A stretch of DNA of 40,680 nucleotides from a virus, in the IMG/VR virus record IMGVR_UViG_3300020281_000052, positions 1-40,680 of that record, one strand, 5' to 3'. Each line of letters begins with the position of its first letter. Positions within the stretch are counted from its first letter, which is position 1. A program made the translations under genes and the position numbers. Positions 7,133 through 15,700 of this stretch are shown piece after piece. Below the pieces are notes generated by a model. That model did no database searches and was not told where the DNA came from. It worked only from the letters and a program-made list of their open reading frames with translations.

Positions 7133-7516
7133 CTATCCTCCATATTGTTCAAGTTTTCTCTTGTTCTCGTATTCTTCTATCATAAGAAGTTTCCGTTCAT
7201 CAGTACAATCACAATTTTCTAAATTATACTTAAGTCTTTGTATACTTAAATGGTTACTAATCTTTTCAGGTACAGAAGTAATAAAGATTGTTGTTATCAT
7301 AACACCCGAACCAATTTTATAAATTGGAAAGTCTTTGTATCCTTTCGCCCACTTGAAGTTTTCTTTTACCTTTTCAATGTATAATCTGACAAATTCTTTC
7401 GGACTCTTTCGCATACCTTTCCATCTTTCTTTAAGGTCTGCCCATTCTTTATCATGATCAACGTTAACTAATTTTCCACAAAATTTAGTATACGATTTCC
7501 AAAGTTTAGCCAGCAT
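7133..7516 (-). CDS. Hypothetical protein, basic, with one hydrophobic segment
   Basis: 127 residues, Lys/Trp-rich at the N-terminus (MLAKLWKSYTKFCGKLV, DLKERWKGMRKSPKEF). One moderately hydrophobic stretch (IGSGVMITTIFITSVP, about residues 68-83) precedes a charged C-terminal helix with CDCTDERK. The stretch could be a single membrane span. It overlaps the nuclease stop by 11 bases and is followed by a clear terminator, so it is the last gene of its transcript. Not recognised. Confidence 0.6.
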   Translation of the reverse strand: MLAKLWKSYTKFCGKLVNVDHDKEWADLKERWKGMRKSPKEFVRLYIEKVKENFKWAKGYKDFPIYKIGSGVMITTIFITSVPEKISNHLSIQRLKYNLENCDCTDERKLLMIEEYENKRKLEQYGG

Positions 7517-7970
7517 CTAGAGTACCAAATGATCTACGTATCTCACGTAGTGCTTCTAAGTTCATGTCTTTTGTACCTCCATCATATGCGTGAGCATATC
7601 CTTCAGTAATCATTTGTTCATTAAGCGACACGTCCCCATCCCCGATATATAACCACCCCAGAAGACGACCATATTTGCCGACGCCACCATCAAGTTCAGT
7701 CCTAATAGTAAGCTCGTCGTCACCAGCAATGGCACCATCCAATTTCTCTTTGAGCCAGTTTGTTGCGTCGATTCCAAGTGCTTTCTCCTCCAAATTGCGT
7801 GTACGTTTTTCAGGTGTATCAACCCCTGCTATTCTAACACGTTCTTTCTTATAAAGGTCAAATCCTAAGTCAATTGTAACATCTATTGTATCTCCGTCTA
7901 ATACTCTGTTAATCTCTGTCACTCGGAAGTTGTAACAACTCTTCCGACTCGGTGGTATCATTGCTGCCAT
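7506..7970 (-). CDS. Staphylococcal-nuclease-like (thermonuclease) protein
   Basis: 154 residues with the TNase fold. RVLDGDTIDVTIDLGF (about 22-37) carries the metal-binding Asp residues, ERVRIAGVDTPE (43-54) the catalytic Arg and acidic residue, and GKYGRLLGWLYI (about 98-109) the second Arg. The C-terminal helix EQMITEGYAHAY is typical. It hydrolyses phosphodiester bonds in DNA or RNA in a Ca-dependent way in characterised relatives. No signal peptide is seen, so it may act in the cytoplasm. The first ~16 residues (MAAMIPPSRKSC) overlap the lipoprotein gene by 62 bases; a GTG at 7922 would give a shorter protein starting at VTEINRV. Confidence 0.85.
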   Translation of the reverse strand: MAAMIPPSRKSCYNFRVTEINRVLDGDTIDVTIDLGFDLYKKERVRIAGVDTPEKRTRNLEEKALGIDATNWLKEKLDGAIAGDDELTIRTELDGGVGKYGRLLGWLYIGDGDVSLNEQMITEGYAHAYDGGTKDMNLEALREIRRSFGTLDAG

Positions 7971-8166
7971 GGTTGAATTCTAGTAGTGCACTATTTAGCA
8001 TGGATTCAATATCAGGATTTATTACTGTTGTTCTATATCCCTCTGCATAACGCATTATCTTTTCTATTGCATTCTCATCAACATCCAAGGCATGTGCAGG
8101 TGGATCTGTCACTGGTGCAGTACCACATGCTGTGATTATTATTGGTAGTAACCATGTATACTTCAT
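7909..8166 (-). CDS. Putative lipoprotein (85 aa)
   Basis: Begins MKYTWLLPIIITACGTAPVT. A Lys, a short hydrophobic run and the lipobox ITAC (Cys14) form a classic lipoprotein signal. The mature part is acidic and helical (DVDENAIEKIMRYAEGY) and ends SEELLQLPSDRD. Expected to be lipid-anchored in the host envelope after export. Its 3' end overlaps the nuclease 5' end by up to 62 bases and its start overlaps the cupin stop by 4. Envelope lipoproteins of phages are sometimes superinfection-exclusion or lysis factors; here that is only a possibility. Confidence 0.7.
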   Translation of the reverse strand: MKYTWLLPIIITACGTAPVTDPPAHALDVDENAIEKIMRYAEGYRTTVINPDIESMLNSALLEFNHGSNDTTESEELLQLPSDRD

Positions 8167-8636
8167 TCGCCTAGTGTGTGTACAACAGGTTTTTCGTGTC
8201 TTAATATATTATATAGATCTCTGTTCTCTGCTGTGGATACTGGGTCGAACTCACAATTAGGATCAAACCCATCATATCTCTTTGCCTGATTGATTACTAT
8301 TGATCCACTCTCTCCTGATTCTGACCTATGAAATGTACCACGAGGTATTACTAGTGCACCACTATGTACATTAAGATGTACTATGTGATATGGATATTTC
8401 CAATCTTTATTTACTAACTCAAAGGTTCTCTCACCTTGTATTACTCTATTAACATCGTCTTGAAAACTATGGATATAAAACTGTTTACTTCCAACACAAT
8501 CAGGTGGTGGAGATATAGCAGGACCTGTGTGTACCACAAGGTCACTGGCATTAGATTCCTCTACAGATATATCATAAAAGATAACACTGTCCGTTTCTCT
8601 GAACACACGGTGTCTTCTAAATTGTATATCACTCAT
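8163..8636 (-). CDS. Cupin-fold protein
   Basis: 157 residues. VHLNVHSGALVIPRGTFHRSESGESGSIVINQAKR (about 86-120) matches the second cupin motif: Pro-x-Gly-x-x-His with flanking beta strands. The first cupin motif is weak (QFYIHSFQDDVNRVIQGE). No complete HxH...E metal site is evident, so it may be a non-catalytic cupin or a small-ligand binder. It is coupled on both sides by TAATG and ATGA overlaps in a cluster with exported proteins. Function not assigned. Confidence 0.65.
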   Translation of the reverse strand: MSDIQFRRHRVFRETDSVIFYDISVEESNASDLVVHTGPAISPPPDCVGSKQFYIHSFQDDVNRVIQGERTFELVNKDWKYPYHIVHLNVHSGALVIPRGTFHRSESGESGSIVINQAKRYDGFDPNCEFDPVSTAENRDLYNILRHEKPVVHTLGE

Positions 8637-9016
8637 TAACCACCATCCACATCACAACCAATAGTACTACCTACCACAATACCTAGTGGAATTGCCCACC
8701 ATCTTCCATCGTCTCTTGACATGGCAGCACCAGCAGCACCTCCAAGAAGACCACCTGCTATCTTTCCATCTGTACAATCATTGTTATCGTACTCAATTGT
8801 CTCTCTTCTGGTGTATCCACCACGATCTCTACAAGGAACTTCTACTGTTTCATTGTATGTTCTTATGTAACCTGGATTCTCTAGAGTGCCTGGTACATAC
8901 TCTTCTCTGTATTCAGTTTTATAGCAAGTTCTATCTTCTGAATATCCTGCCTTTTGATCTGCAAAAACAGGTGATATAGAACCTAGTGTGATTAGGGTTG
9001 TTAGTAAAATTTTCAT
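8636..9016 (-). CDS. Exported glycine-zipper protein (17-kDa surface antigen-like)
   Basis: 126 residues. An N-terminal signal peptide (MKILLTTLITLGSISPVFA, cleavage after Ala19) leads to a Cys-containing mature part. The C-terminal third GKIAGGLLGGAAGAAMS and PLGIVVGSTIGCD holds small-residue repeats (GxxxG) as in Rickettsia 17-kDa antigen and other glycine-zipper envelope proteins, which insert in or pack against membranes. Cys residues at CYKTEY, VPCRDR, NDCTDG and IGCDVD could make disulphides in the periplasm. A good sigma-70 promoter (9023-9051) sits directly upstream. The product probably acts on the host envelope. Confidence 0.75.
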   Translation of the reverse strand: MKILLTTLITLGSISPVFADQKAGYSEDRTCYKTEYREEYVPGTLENPGYIRTYNETVEVPCRDRGGYTRRETIEYDNNDCTDGKIAGGLLGGAAGAAMSRDDGRWWAIPLGIVVGSTIGCDVDGG

Positions 9017-9022
9017 AATATT

Positions 9023-9051
9023 ATTGTAGTGTATTTTTAACTTCTTGTCAA
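9023..9051 (-). promoter_or_regulatory. Sigma-70 promoter TTGACA-N17-TACAAT
   Basis: Minus strand: TTGACA at 9046-9051, 17-base spacer, TACAAT at 9023-9028, seven bases before the ATG at 9016. The -35 lies in the last codons of the degenerate glutaredoxin gene. The very short distance to the ATG would give an almost leaderless message. It should drive the group 9016 to 7133 that ends at the 7097 terminator. Confidence 0.65.
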
Positions 9052-9276
9052 CATACCTTTCTTACTCATATATTGTAGAGTCTCTTTTAATGTACCTCTG
9101 AACATACCAACAGTAATCATAGGATAATTGGCATCCCCACCAAACTCCATTTCAAATTCTGTCTGCGTGAAGTCATCTCCCACCTTGTACTCATGTATAT
9201 CATGACCCAAAGTTTTTAGAAGTGAAACAGCACGTTCACATTCTTGGTTTCCGTTAGAATAAATTACTGATTGCAT
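9037..9276 (-). CDS. Degenerate glutaredoxin-like protein
   Basis: 79 residues with the glutaredoxin layout: a first strand SVIYSNG, an active-site helix ECERAVSLLKTLG, then EYKVGDDFTQTEFEMEFG and the cis-proline region NYPMITVGMF. It aligns position by position with the intact glutaredoxin at 38642, but GCPYC is replaced by GNQEC. The nucleophilic first Cys is Asn, and only the second Cys (residue 13) remains. Normal dithiol chemistry is therefore unlikely; it may bind a partner, act through the remaining thiol, or have a structural role. ATG overlaps the previous stop (TAATG). Confidence 0.7.
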   Translation of the reverse strand: MQSVIYSNGNQECERAVSLLKTLGHDIHEYKVGDDFTQTEFEMEFGGDANYPMITVGMFRGTLKETLQYMSKKGMLTRS

Positions 9277-9635
9277 TAGTAATACAGTGCCTTCATTATA
9301 TATTCTTTACTTAAAATAGGATCCTCTCCTAGAAGATTTAATTGTAACTCATCTGCATCGACATATACATCATCCTTTTCTTTACGACAATGATGCCAAT
9401 AATATGTGCCATCCTCTCTCTTATAAAAGTAACTGGTATTATGTGAGTCAAGAGTGAACAAAGCAATAACACAAGGATATTCAATCTTTCTATTTGGATC
9501 TGGTTTACATGACTTACCCATGTCAGCATACATGGGTCTTGCACCACTACCATGAGGAGTGGGTAGGTTTCTACCATGATCTCCAAATAAATCGTATCCT
9601 TTAGTCACGTTGTCTCCAATCGTCTGATCTATCAT
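9276..9635 (-). CDS. Conserved hypothetical protein (119 aa)
   Basis: Begins MIDQTIGDNVTKGYDLFGDHGRN. A Gly/Pro-rich N-terminal third (LPTPHGSGARPMYADMG) precedes a beta-rich region (IEYPCVIALFTLDSH, SYFYKREDGTYYWHHCRKEKDD) and a C-terminal helix. Cys and His at YYWHHCRK and KSCKPD could bind metal but do not form a known ribbon. It overlaps the gene upstream by 35 bases. No name. Confidence 0.6.
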   Translation of the reverse strand: MIDQTIGDNVTKGYDLFGDHGRNLPTPHGSGARPMYADMGKSCKPDPNRKIEYPCVIALFTLDSHNTSYFYKREDGTYYWHHCRKEKDDVYVDADELQLNLLGEDPILSKEYIMKALYY

Positions 9636-9894
9636 TCTTGAACCAATCTGCTATATCATCTGCACCATTAAATCCTCTCTTGTCTGTTTTTGGATCTCCT
9701 ATGTCTAGAAATTTTAAACAAGATCCATCTGGATCAGTTGCCATCCTTCTTGCCTTACTTAACATTCCCCTTGCACTTGTATTTGCTTTTGCTAATTTCT
9801 GTGCCCATATCATATCGTCTATGCTGACTTGTGTTCCTGATGCAATGTCCTTGCAAATGCCTTCTAGTCTAAGGCGATATTGGGTTGATAACAT
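9601..9894 (-). CDS. Conserved cyanophage protein (97 aa)
   Basis: Begins MLSTQYRLRLEGICKDIASG and ends DIADWFKNDRSDDWRQRD. Mostly helical; DMIWAQKLAKANTSARGMLSKARR and the WRQRD tail are features I recognise from many T4-like cyanophages, where it lies near tail or late genes and is unnamed. A frame extension to a GTG at 9930 is possible, but the ATG at 9894 gives the usual form. Function unknown. Confidence 0.7.
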   Translation of the reverse strand: MLSTQYRLRLEGICKDIASGTQVSIDDMIWAQKLAKANTSARGMLSKARRMATDPDGSCLKFLDIGDPKTDKRGFNGADDIADWFKNDRSDDWRQRD

Positions 9895-9962
9895 AAACTG
9901 ATGAGTGTGATTAGTATTATTTAACCACACTTTTTTCGGGACATCAAGTAATGTCAGGGGTA

Positions 9963-12728
9963 TTAGACATTACCTATAACATGTCCGATAAAGTTACCAC
10001 CAATATTAATAACATGGACTTCTGCTATACCATTTGAACCAGTACCATCACCAAGAGTAAATGTAGTTAACTCTGATCCATCATTAGTATCATCATCTGC
10101 TAATTTTACATCACCATATCCTGAAGTACTGGTTGATGCCTGAACAGTGATGTTCTCTTGAGTACCAGTGTTTCTAATCCAAACAGTAATTTCTCTTCCT
10201 GCTGTTAGATTACTAATATTCAGATCTCTGTTATTACTGAATGCTGCTGTCCAGTAAATTTTATTATACACCGCAGCATCTACAGTTTTATTACTGTTAC
10301 CAGTGATATCATTTACACTATTCAATCCGATAACAGTTGTTGGTACAGAAGCACTTGATGCTTTTGTTTCAACTTCCGTCTCTAATTGCTGTAGGGCATT
10401 CTTGATCGTGGTGTTGTTAGTGATCGTACCACCAGTAAATGTTCCCAACTGATATGCAGTATTGGTTGTTACTGTGGCAATACCAACCAATTCAAAAATA
10501 TCCTTAGAACTAACTACCCTCCTGAACGAAGCATCATAACCAGAAGTAAAGTCCTCAGGTCTTCCCAGATATGCCATTCGTTCTGACGTCTGATCCCAGA
10601 ACAACATACCAGATGAAATACCCACAGAGTTCGCCCATAAGTAATCTGTTTGATTTCTTGCTTCTACACTACACTTAGGTAATCCGAACCATTGTACAAC
10701 GTTTGGAGTAGGAGCATGACAGTTGAACTGCATGGTAATACCAAAGTTGGTAGTTCCAAGACCAACTCTTGTCTTTGTTACGGGTGCAATGAACTCGAAA
10801 CCAACTTCATTAGTAAATGCTTCTAGACCCCAGAATCCTGTGTCTTCTGCTGCTGAATAAGTACCAGGAGTGAAGATACCACTTTCTCTTTGGTCTCCGT
10901 TAACAGGTAACCTTAGGAATCCTGAAGTAATACCAGTGTAACCACCTAATCCTGAAGAGAGATAATATGGTGTTAAGTCAGCAACAATACCAGGTAAGTA
11001 ATTATCAGTTGCGAATGCAATACAGGCATCATTGGCAATAACAATTTTACTTGCTAAACCTTGAGCACCTATGTACATAGATCCACCGTTTGCAAATGTT
11101 GTATACTGAGCATCAATGGTACTTGAAACACCAGCAGGATTAATAACAACTCTTGGTTGACCGACATACAATCCTGAGGTTTGTTCACCAATAGAAACAC
11201 CTAAACCAGTAGATGTATTAAAGTGAGTTAGACCAAATGTACTTCTTTCACCTGTCGCATAGTTTATATCTTCTGCCTTAACCGCAGTCAGACCAGTCAG
11301 AATACCTGCAAATGTTCCTTGAGTAAAGAGTTCAACATTTAAGTTTGTACCATTACTGAATGTTACTCCTGAACCAATAAATTCTGCATTACCATAGTAT
11401 TCAGCATCGCCTATCACGGAAAGTGGTTTGCCTGGTCGTGAGGTACCGACACCAACGTTTCCTTCTTGACCTACAGTAAATCTTCTTTGTGCTCTTGCAC
11501 TTGTTGAATTTCTTGTATATACCGAAATATTACCACCTTCATTACCAGTTTGCTCATAAACAAGTGCACCACCAGCAGTATTACCCATGCCGATACCAAA
11601 TCCCACACCAATAGTGGCAGCATCTTTATCATCCGTATTTCTTAGGAATACATGATAATTAGGTGGTTCGTTGTCTGTAGCAATACCAGAATAAGTGTTA
11701 CCAGTTGGGTCTAATAGACCATCAATAAGTACACCACCATTACTTGTTACTGCAATACCAGTATTTGTAGTACCAATACCAACTGTTTTGGCAAATATAT
11801 TACTTACGGAAATATCAGGATCTAATCGTAGACCTGTGGCATTACCTGTTACATCACCAGTAATCGAACCTGCAAAACCTGCTGTTGCTGTTACAATACC
11901 AGTAACACTAACACCAGCACCTATAATCTCATGGTTAATTGACGTATTAATTGCAACCTTACCATTAATTGTTGCAGCACCCAATGCAGTCAGGGTTGTA
12001 ATACCAATAGTGGGATCTCCCTGTAATCCAAATGCCGTCCTAGCAAATCCTGCAGTCTGGGCGATACCAGACATGAATGATAAATCACCTCTATAAGAAG
12101 CTGCTGTTACAATACCACCAAACTGTCCATGTTGATCTACAAAAATATCTCCCTTTATATCATCCCCGTCAAAATTACCTGTCTTCACCGTTAATCGGTG
12201 GGTTACAATCGTAGTACCAATACCTACACTACACAGTCTATAAATGTCTTCCGTATTTGCTGCAACCAGAGCTGGCGGTTGTTCAGATGTAGATGTCCAA
12301 CCAGAGATAGGAACATTAGATAATGTAGATCCATCACCATGAAATGCAACTGCTTCAAATCTACCTGAATTGGCAAACATTGTAATACCAAATCCAACCT
12401 GCATTGTTGCACCAGTCTGAATACCAGCGTAACTAGTACCAATACCAATAACAGTACCTGGATTAGTTGTACCCGCACCTAATCCTTTATATCCCGTTAC
12501 ATCATCAAACTCATAGAAAGTTGTTATACCAGATAATTCTAAGTTTCGGAAAGAAACCACACCAGTGTTGGATAGTTTACCAGAAACTAAGAGTTCGCCA
12601 ACTACTTCTGCCTGTCTTGACGGGGTAGAAGTACCAATACCAACTCGATTATTAGCGACGACTAGAGATTCTCCAGATACCTGGATACCATCTCTGACCG
12701 TAAATACCTTTCTAAAATTTTGTGCCAT
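9963..12728 (-). CDS. Tail-fibre-like virion protein with VGIGT repeats (921 aa)
   Basis: N-terminus MAQNFRKVFTVRDGIQVSGESLVV is a short attachment-type module. The body is Gly/Thr/Ala-rich with repeats of the form (N)VGIGTxxP found about every 60-120 residues (NRVGIGTSTPS, CSVGIGTT, TVGIGTTNTG, NVGVGTSRPG, RVGLGTTNFG). This is the beta-structured repeat seen in trimeric phage fibres and other surface fibres. The C-terminal ~100 residues (SNLTAGREITVWIRN...GGNFIGHVIGNV) form a separate beta domain, likely the distal receptor-facing end. It follows the 1721-residue virion protein with a late-type promoter between. It is probably a side or tail fibre; host-range role is inference. Confidence 0.75.
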   Translation of the reverse strand: MAQNFRKVFTVRDGIQVSGESLVVANNRVGIGTSTPSRQAEVVGELLVSGKLSNTGVVSFRNLELSGITTFYEFDDVTGYKGLGAGTTNPGTVIGIGTSYAGIQTGATMQVGFGITMFANSGRFEAVAFHGDGSTLSNVPISGWTSTSEQPPALVAANTEDIYRLCSVGIGTTIVTHRLTVKTGNFDGDDIKGDIFVDQHGQFGGIVTAASYRGDLSFMSGIAQTAGFARTAFGLQGDPTIGITTLTALGAATINGKVAINTSINHEIIGAGVSVTGIVTATAGFAGSITGDVTGNATGLRLDPDISVSNIFAKTVGIGTTNTGIAVTSNGGVLIDGLLDPTGNTYSGIATDNEPPNYHVFLRNTDDKDAATIGVGFGIGMGNTAGGALVYEQTGNEGGNISVYTRNSTSARAQRRFTVGQEGNVGVGTSRPGKPLSVIGDAEYYGNAEFIGSGVTFSNGTNLNVELFTQGTFAGILTGLTAVKAEDINYATGERSTFGLTHFNTSTGLGVSIGEQTSGLYVGQPRVVINPAGVSSTIDAQYTTFANGGSMYIGAQGLASKIVIANDACIAFATDNYLPGIVADLTPYYLSSGLGGYTGITSGFLRLPVNGDQRESGIFTPGTYSAAEDTGFWGLEAFTNEVGFEFIAPVTKTRVGLGTTNFGITMQFNCHAPTPNVVQWFGLPKCSVEARNQTDYLWANSVGISSGMLFWDQTSERMAYLGRPEDFTSGYDASFRRVVSSKDIFELVGIATVTTNTAYQLGTFTGGTITNNTTIKNALQQLETEVETKASSASVPTTVIGLNSVNDITGNSNKTVDAAVYNKIYWTAAFSNNRDLNISNLTAGREITVWIRNTGTQENITVQASTSTSGYGDVKLADDDTNDGSELTTFTLGDGTGSNGIAEVHVINIGGNFIGHVIGNV

Positions 12729-12763
12729 TATTCAATAGTTATAGCGCGGGATACTATTTTAAG

Positions 12764-12770
12764 TATTTAG
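12764..12770 (-). promoter_or_regulatory. T4-late-type promoter CTAAATA before the fibre gene
   Basis: Minus-strand CTAAATACTTAAAATAG lies 36 bases before the 12728 ATG. CTAAATA differs from the T4 late octamer core TATAAATA by one or two bases and is a frequent cyanophage late variant. Position relative to the ATG is right. Moderate confidence because seven AT-rich bases occur by chance. Confidence 0.5.
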
Positions 12771-12775
12771 TGCGA

Positions 12776-15700
12776 TTAGAACTCGGTAGGATACCAATTA
12801 TTATCGTTGGTATTGAATACAAATCCAATCGCTGCATGATCTTGGTTAATAATGAATGAAGTTTCACTGTATCCCATCACATTTCTTGTGGGATTAGGTG
12901 CAGTTGTCTGGAATGTAAGTGTAATATTATTGACAGATGCATTACCAGCAACATCAATAACTTTAAATGACTTAGCAGCAGTTCCTGGATCTGGAACAGT
13001 AAGTGCAACAGTTCCAGAAGTAGTATTAACAAATGCGACTGTACCAAGTTCAATAGTATCACCATCTACTTTTTGGTTAGTGTTAAGTGAACCAACTGTT
13101 AGTGCACCTTGAATAATTACATCACCACCGAAACTACCATTTCCACCAAAGGAACCGATACCAGTTGCAGTTATATCACCAGTGACATTGAAATCTCCAG
13201 TTAATTGTGTCTTAGCATCAATAATAAATTTATCACCATCAATCAATACATCATCGTTAATTTTTATCTCATTCTGGAATGTTACAGGACCATCGAACTG
13301 AGATAAGATCGTCTTAGACGCACCACCCTCAACCTTAAGTCTCTGGGAGATAGTAACTTCATCAAAGTCACCTATAACAGCAGTTCCCTCTTCACCTGTA
13401 ACAGATGCAATTGGAGTATCATAACTTGTCTCTCTACCAGTTGCAGAAGAAACAGACTTGTTACCAATAAAGAAGTCACCATCGTTGTTCATACCAGTGT
13501 ATACAATAACACCACCAGATAATTCCTGTGCTTGTGCAAGGAAAGTTTCCATAGGTGTCAGTGTGATGTTCTGAACAGCAGGTAGACCAGTAGAGTAGTT
13601 ACCTGGACCATAACCAAGATATTCAAACGTGTGACCTGATGCTCTTAGAATTGAGTTTCTACGAAGTTCTACAGGAATTGCCCTAATCTTCTTGACTCTG
13701 GAATCAATAGGTTGAGATTTCTTCTCTGTACCAAAGTAACCTCTAATAACAGTAAGACCATCATTATTAACACCAGAAAGATCATTTCTGGATACTCTCA
13801 TAATCTCATTGTTGACCTGTACATAATCACCAATCTTGTATCTTGCAGTAGATCCAACACCAACAGAACCAGAAGTATCAGTGAAGATACCAACTCTGAT
13901 AATATTATCAGCATCAGTATCACCAATTGCTTCTTTTAATGAACCTATTTCATTATCATAAAATGGCATACCTCTACCACCAATCTTCTCGTCAGCAGAT
14001 CCTAGAATTGAACCATCATTAGCTGCCATACCACCCTTATAAATGTAGAAGGCATTAATAACATTAGGATTATAAGTTTTAGTAGAGAATTGTGTTGTGT
14101 TTACAACGTCTTGAACAAGGAAGTTGAAATATTTTGGTTGAGCTGGAGTTTGTGTATCAGCAGCAGATACCTTATTGTTGGTAGAATCAACAATCCTGAA
14201 AGAATTACCTTGTACAAGACCGTGACCACCAGCAAGACCTGTAGTTGTAATTGTTGCAATACCAGCAGAGGCATTATAATCAACAGATGAAACTTCAACA
14301 GCAGGACCTGTGTTCAAGTAGAACTGTTCGGATGCTAATACTTGGTCACCTTCAGTCATTGCGATTGAGACAGTTGTAGAAGATGGAACTTTTATAACTC
14401 TGTAGTAACAGTCAGTTACGGTAGATATACCAGTAAATTGTAGAACATCACCAATACCATGTGATATTTCATTTGGTGCAGTTGTTACTTGAGCACCAGG
14501 GAAACCTTGAACATCTAAAACTTCACCACCAACATAACCTGCACCACCAGCAGTGACAGTACATTCAATAACTGATCCACCATTAATAACAATCTTTGCT
14601 AGTGCACCATCCCAATTAGTTGTACCAGTATTAAAGAGTTTCTTATTATAGTAAACTCCATCAGCAAAACCAGAACCAGCATTACTAATATTAGATACCA
14701 GTTGTAGTTTTCCAAATTCATGGAATGTTGATGTTGTAATTGTTGCAATACCAGATGCTTCGGAAGTTGCAATACTTACCATAGTAATACCAATACCAAT
14801 ATCCTTGACGAAATTGTCTATTGCTTCTCTAGTAAGAGACTTTTTCTTATCATTAAGAACAGTCAATCCAATTGGAGTTCTCTTTGCATAAGTTTGAGAA
14901 GGTAGTGGGTTATCATCCCAGTTGTCTCTATCTAACTGTGGGTAGAAATCTTCAACAGGTTGAGTAAAATTACGATCATCAAACTCAATGTCTAGTGGAT
15001 AAGATGCACTAACAAAGTCTGCCTGTGAGATACCATCATTAAATCCTTGTTCAAAGTTCTCAAGAATATTTGGACGGAAGATGTAGAAGTTTGCATTAAT
15101 TTGGTTCTTTTCAAATCTTGGTAACTTACTATCTCTTACAGATGTATCACTCTGGAATACACCAGGATCACCAGTAGTAAGTGCATACTTAAGTGTATGT
15201 GAATCTATAATATCAGTAACTTTAAAACGACCATTATAACCTTGAGTATCGATTGAATTAACATTATTTGCACTCTTAACTCCCTTAACCACGATCATAT
15301 GTCCAACCTGCATTGTATGTGGTTTCTCTGAGAAGAGAGTTACCTTTGCTAATACAGAATCATAGGAACATGTACCAATAAATCTTGGGTTTCTACCATA
15401 CTGGTATTGTTCTTGAGTAATTTGGACTGGATCGAAAAGAATATCACTAGTATTCTTAGATTCCTGAACAACGAAACCATCACTAGGATCTCTTGCATCG
15501 TCTGCTTCCTTAGGAATAAACATTCTAGCAGTATAGATTCTTTCATCAAGAGATCTATTTTCCTGAACTCTATTAAACCATGATTCAGAAGTCGCATCAC
15601 CAATACCTGCTACACCTTTAGAAAGTAATTGAGGGTATATGTCATTATTTCTCTCAACTTTAATAAACCAGTTATTCTGGTTAGGGTCAAATTGAACAGG

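Noticed and set aside
9940-9955. Hairpin GACAT-CAAGTA-ATGTC after the fibre gene
   Set aside because: The stem is only 5 bp and AT-rich and no T-run follows on the minus strand, so it is not a believable terminator.
11695-12096. Plus-strand open frame opposite the fibre gene
   Set aside because: Its Pro/Val/Ala-rich composition mirrors the Gly/Thr repeats of the minus-strand fibre; a shadow.
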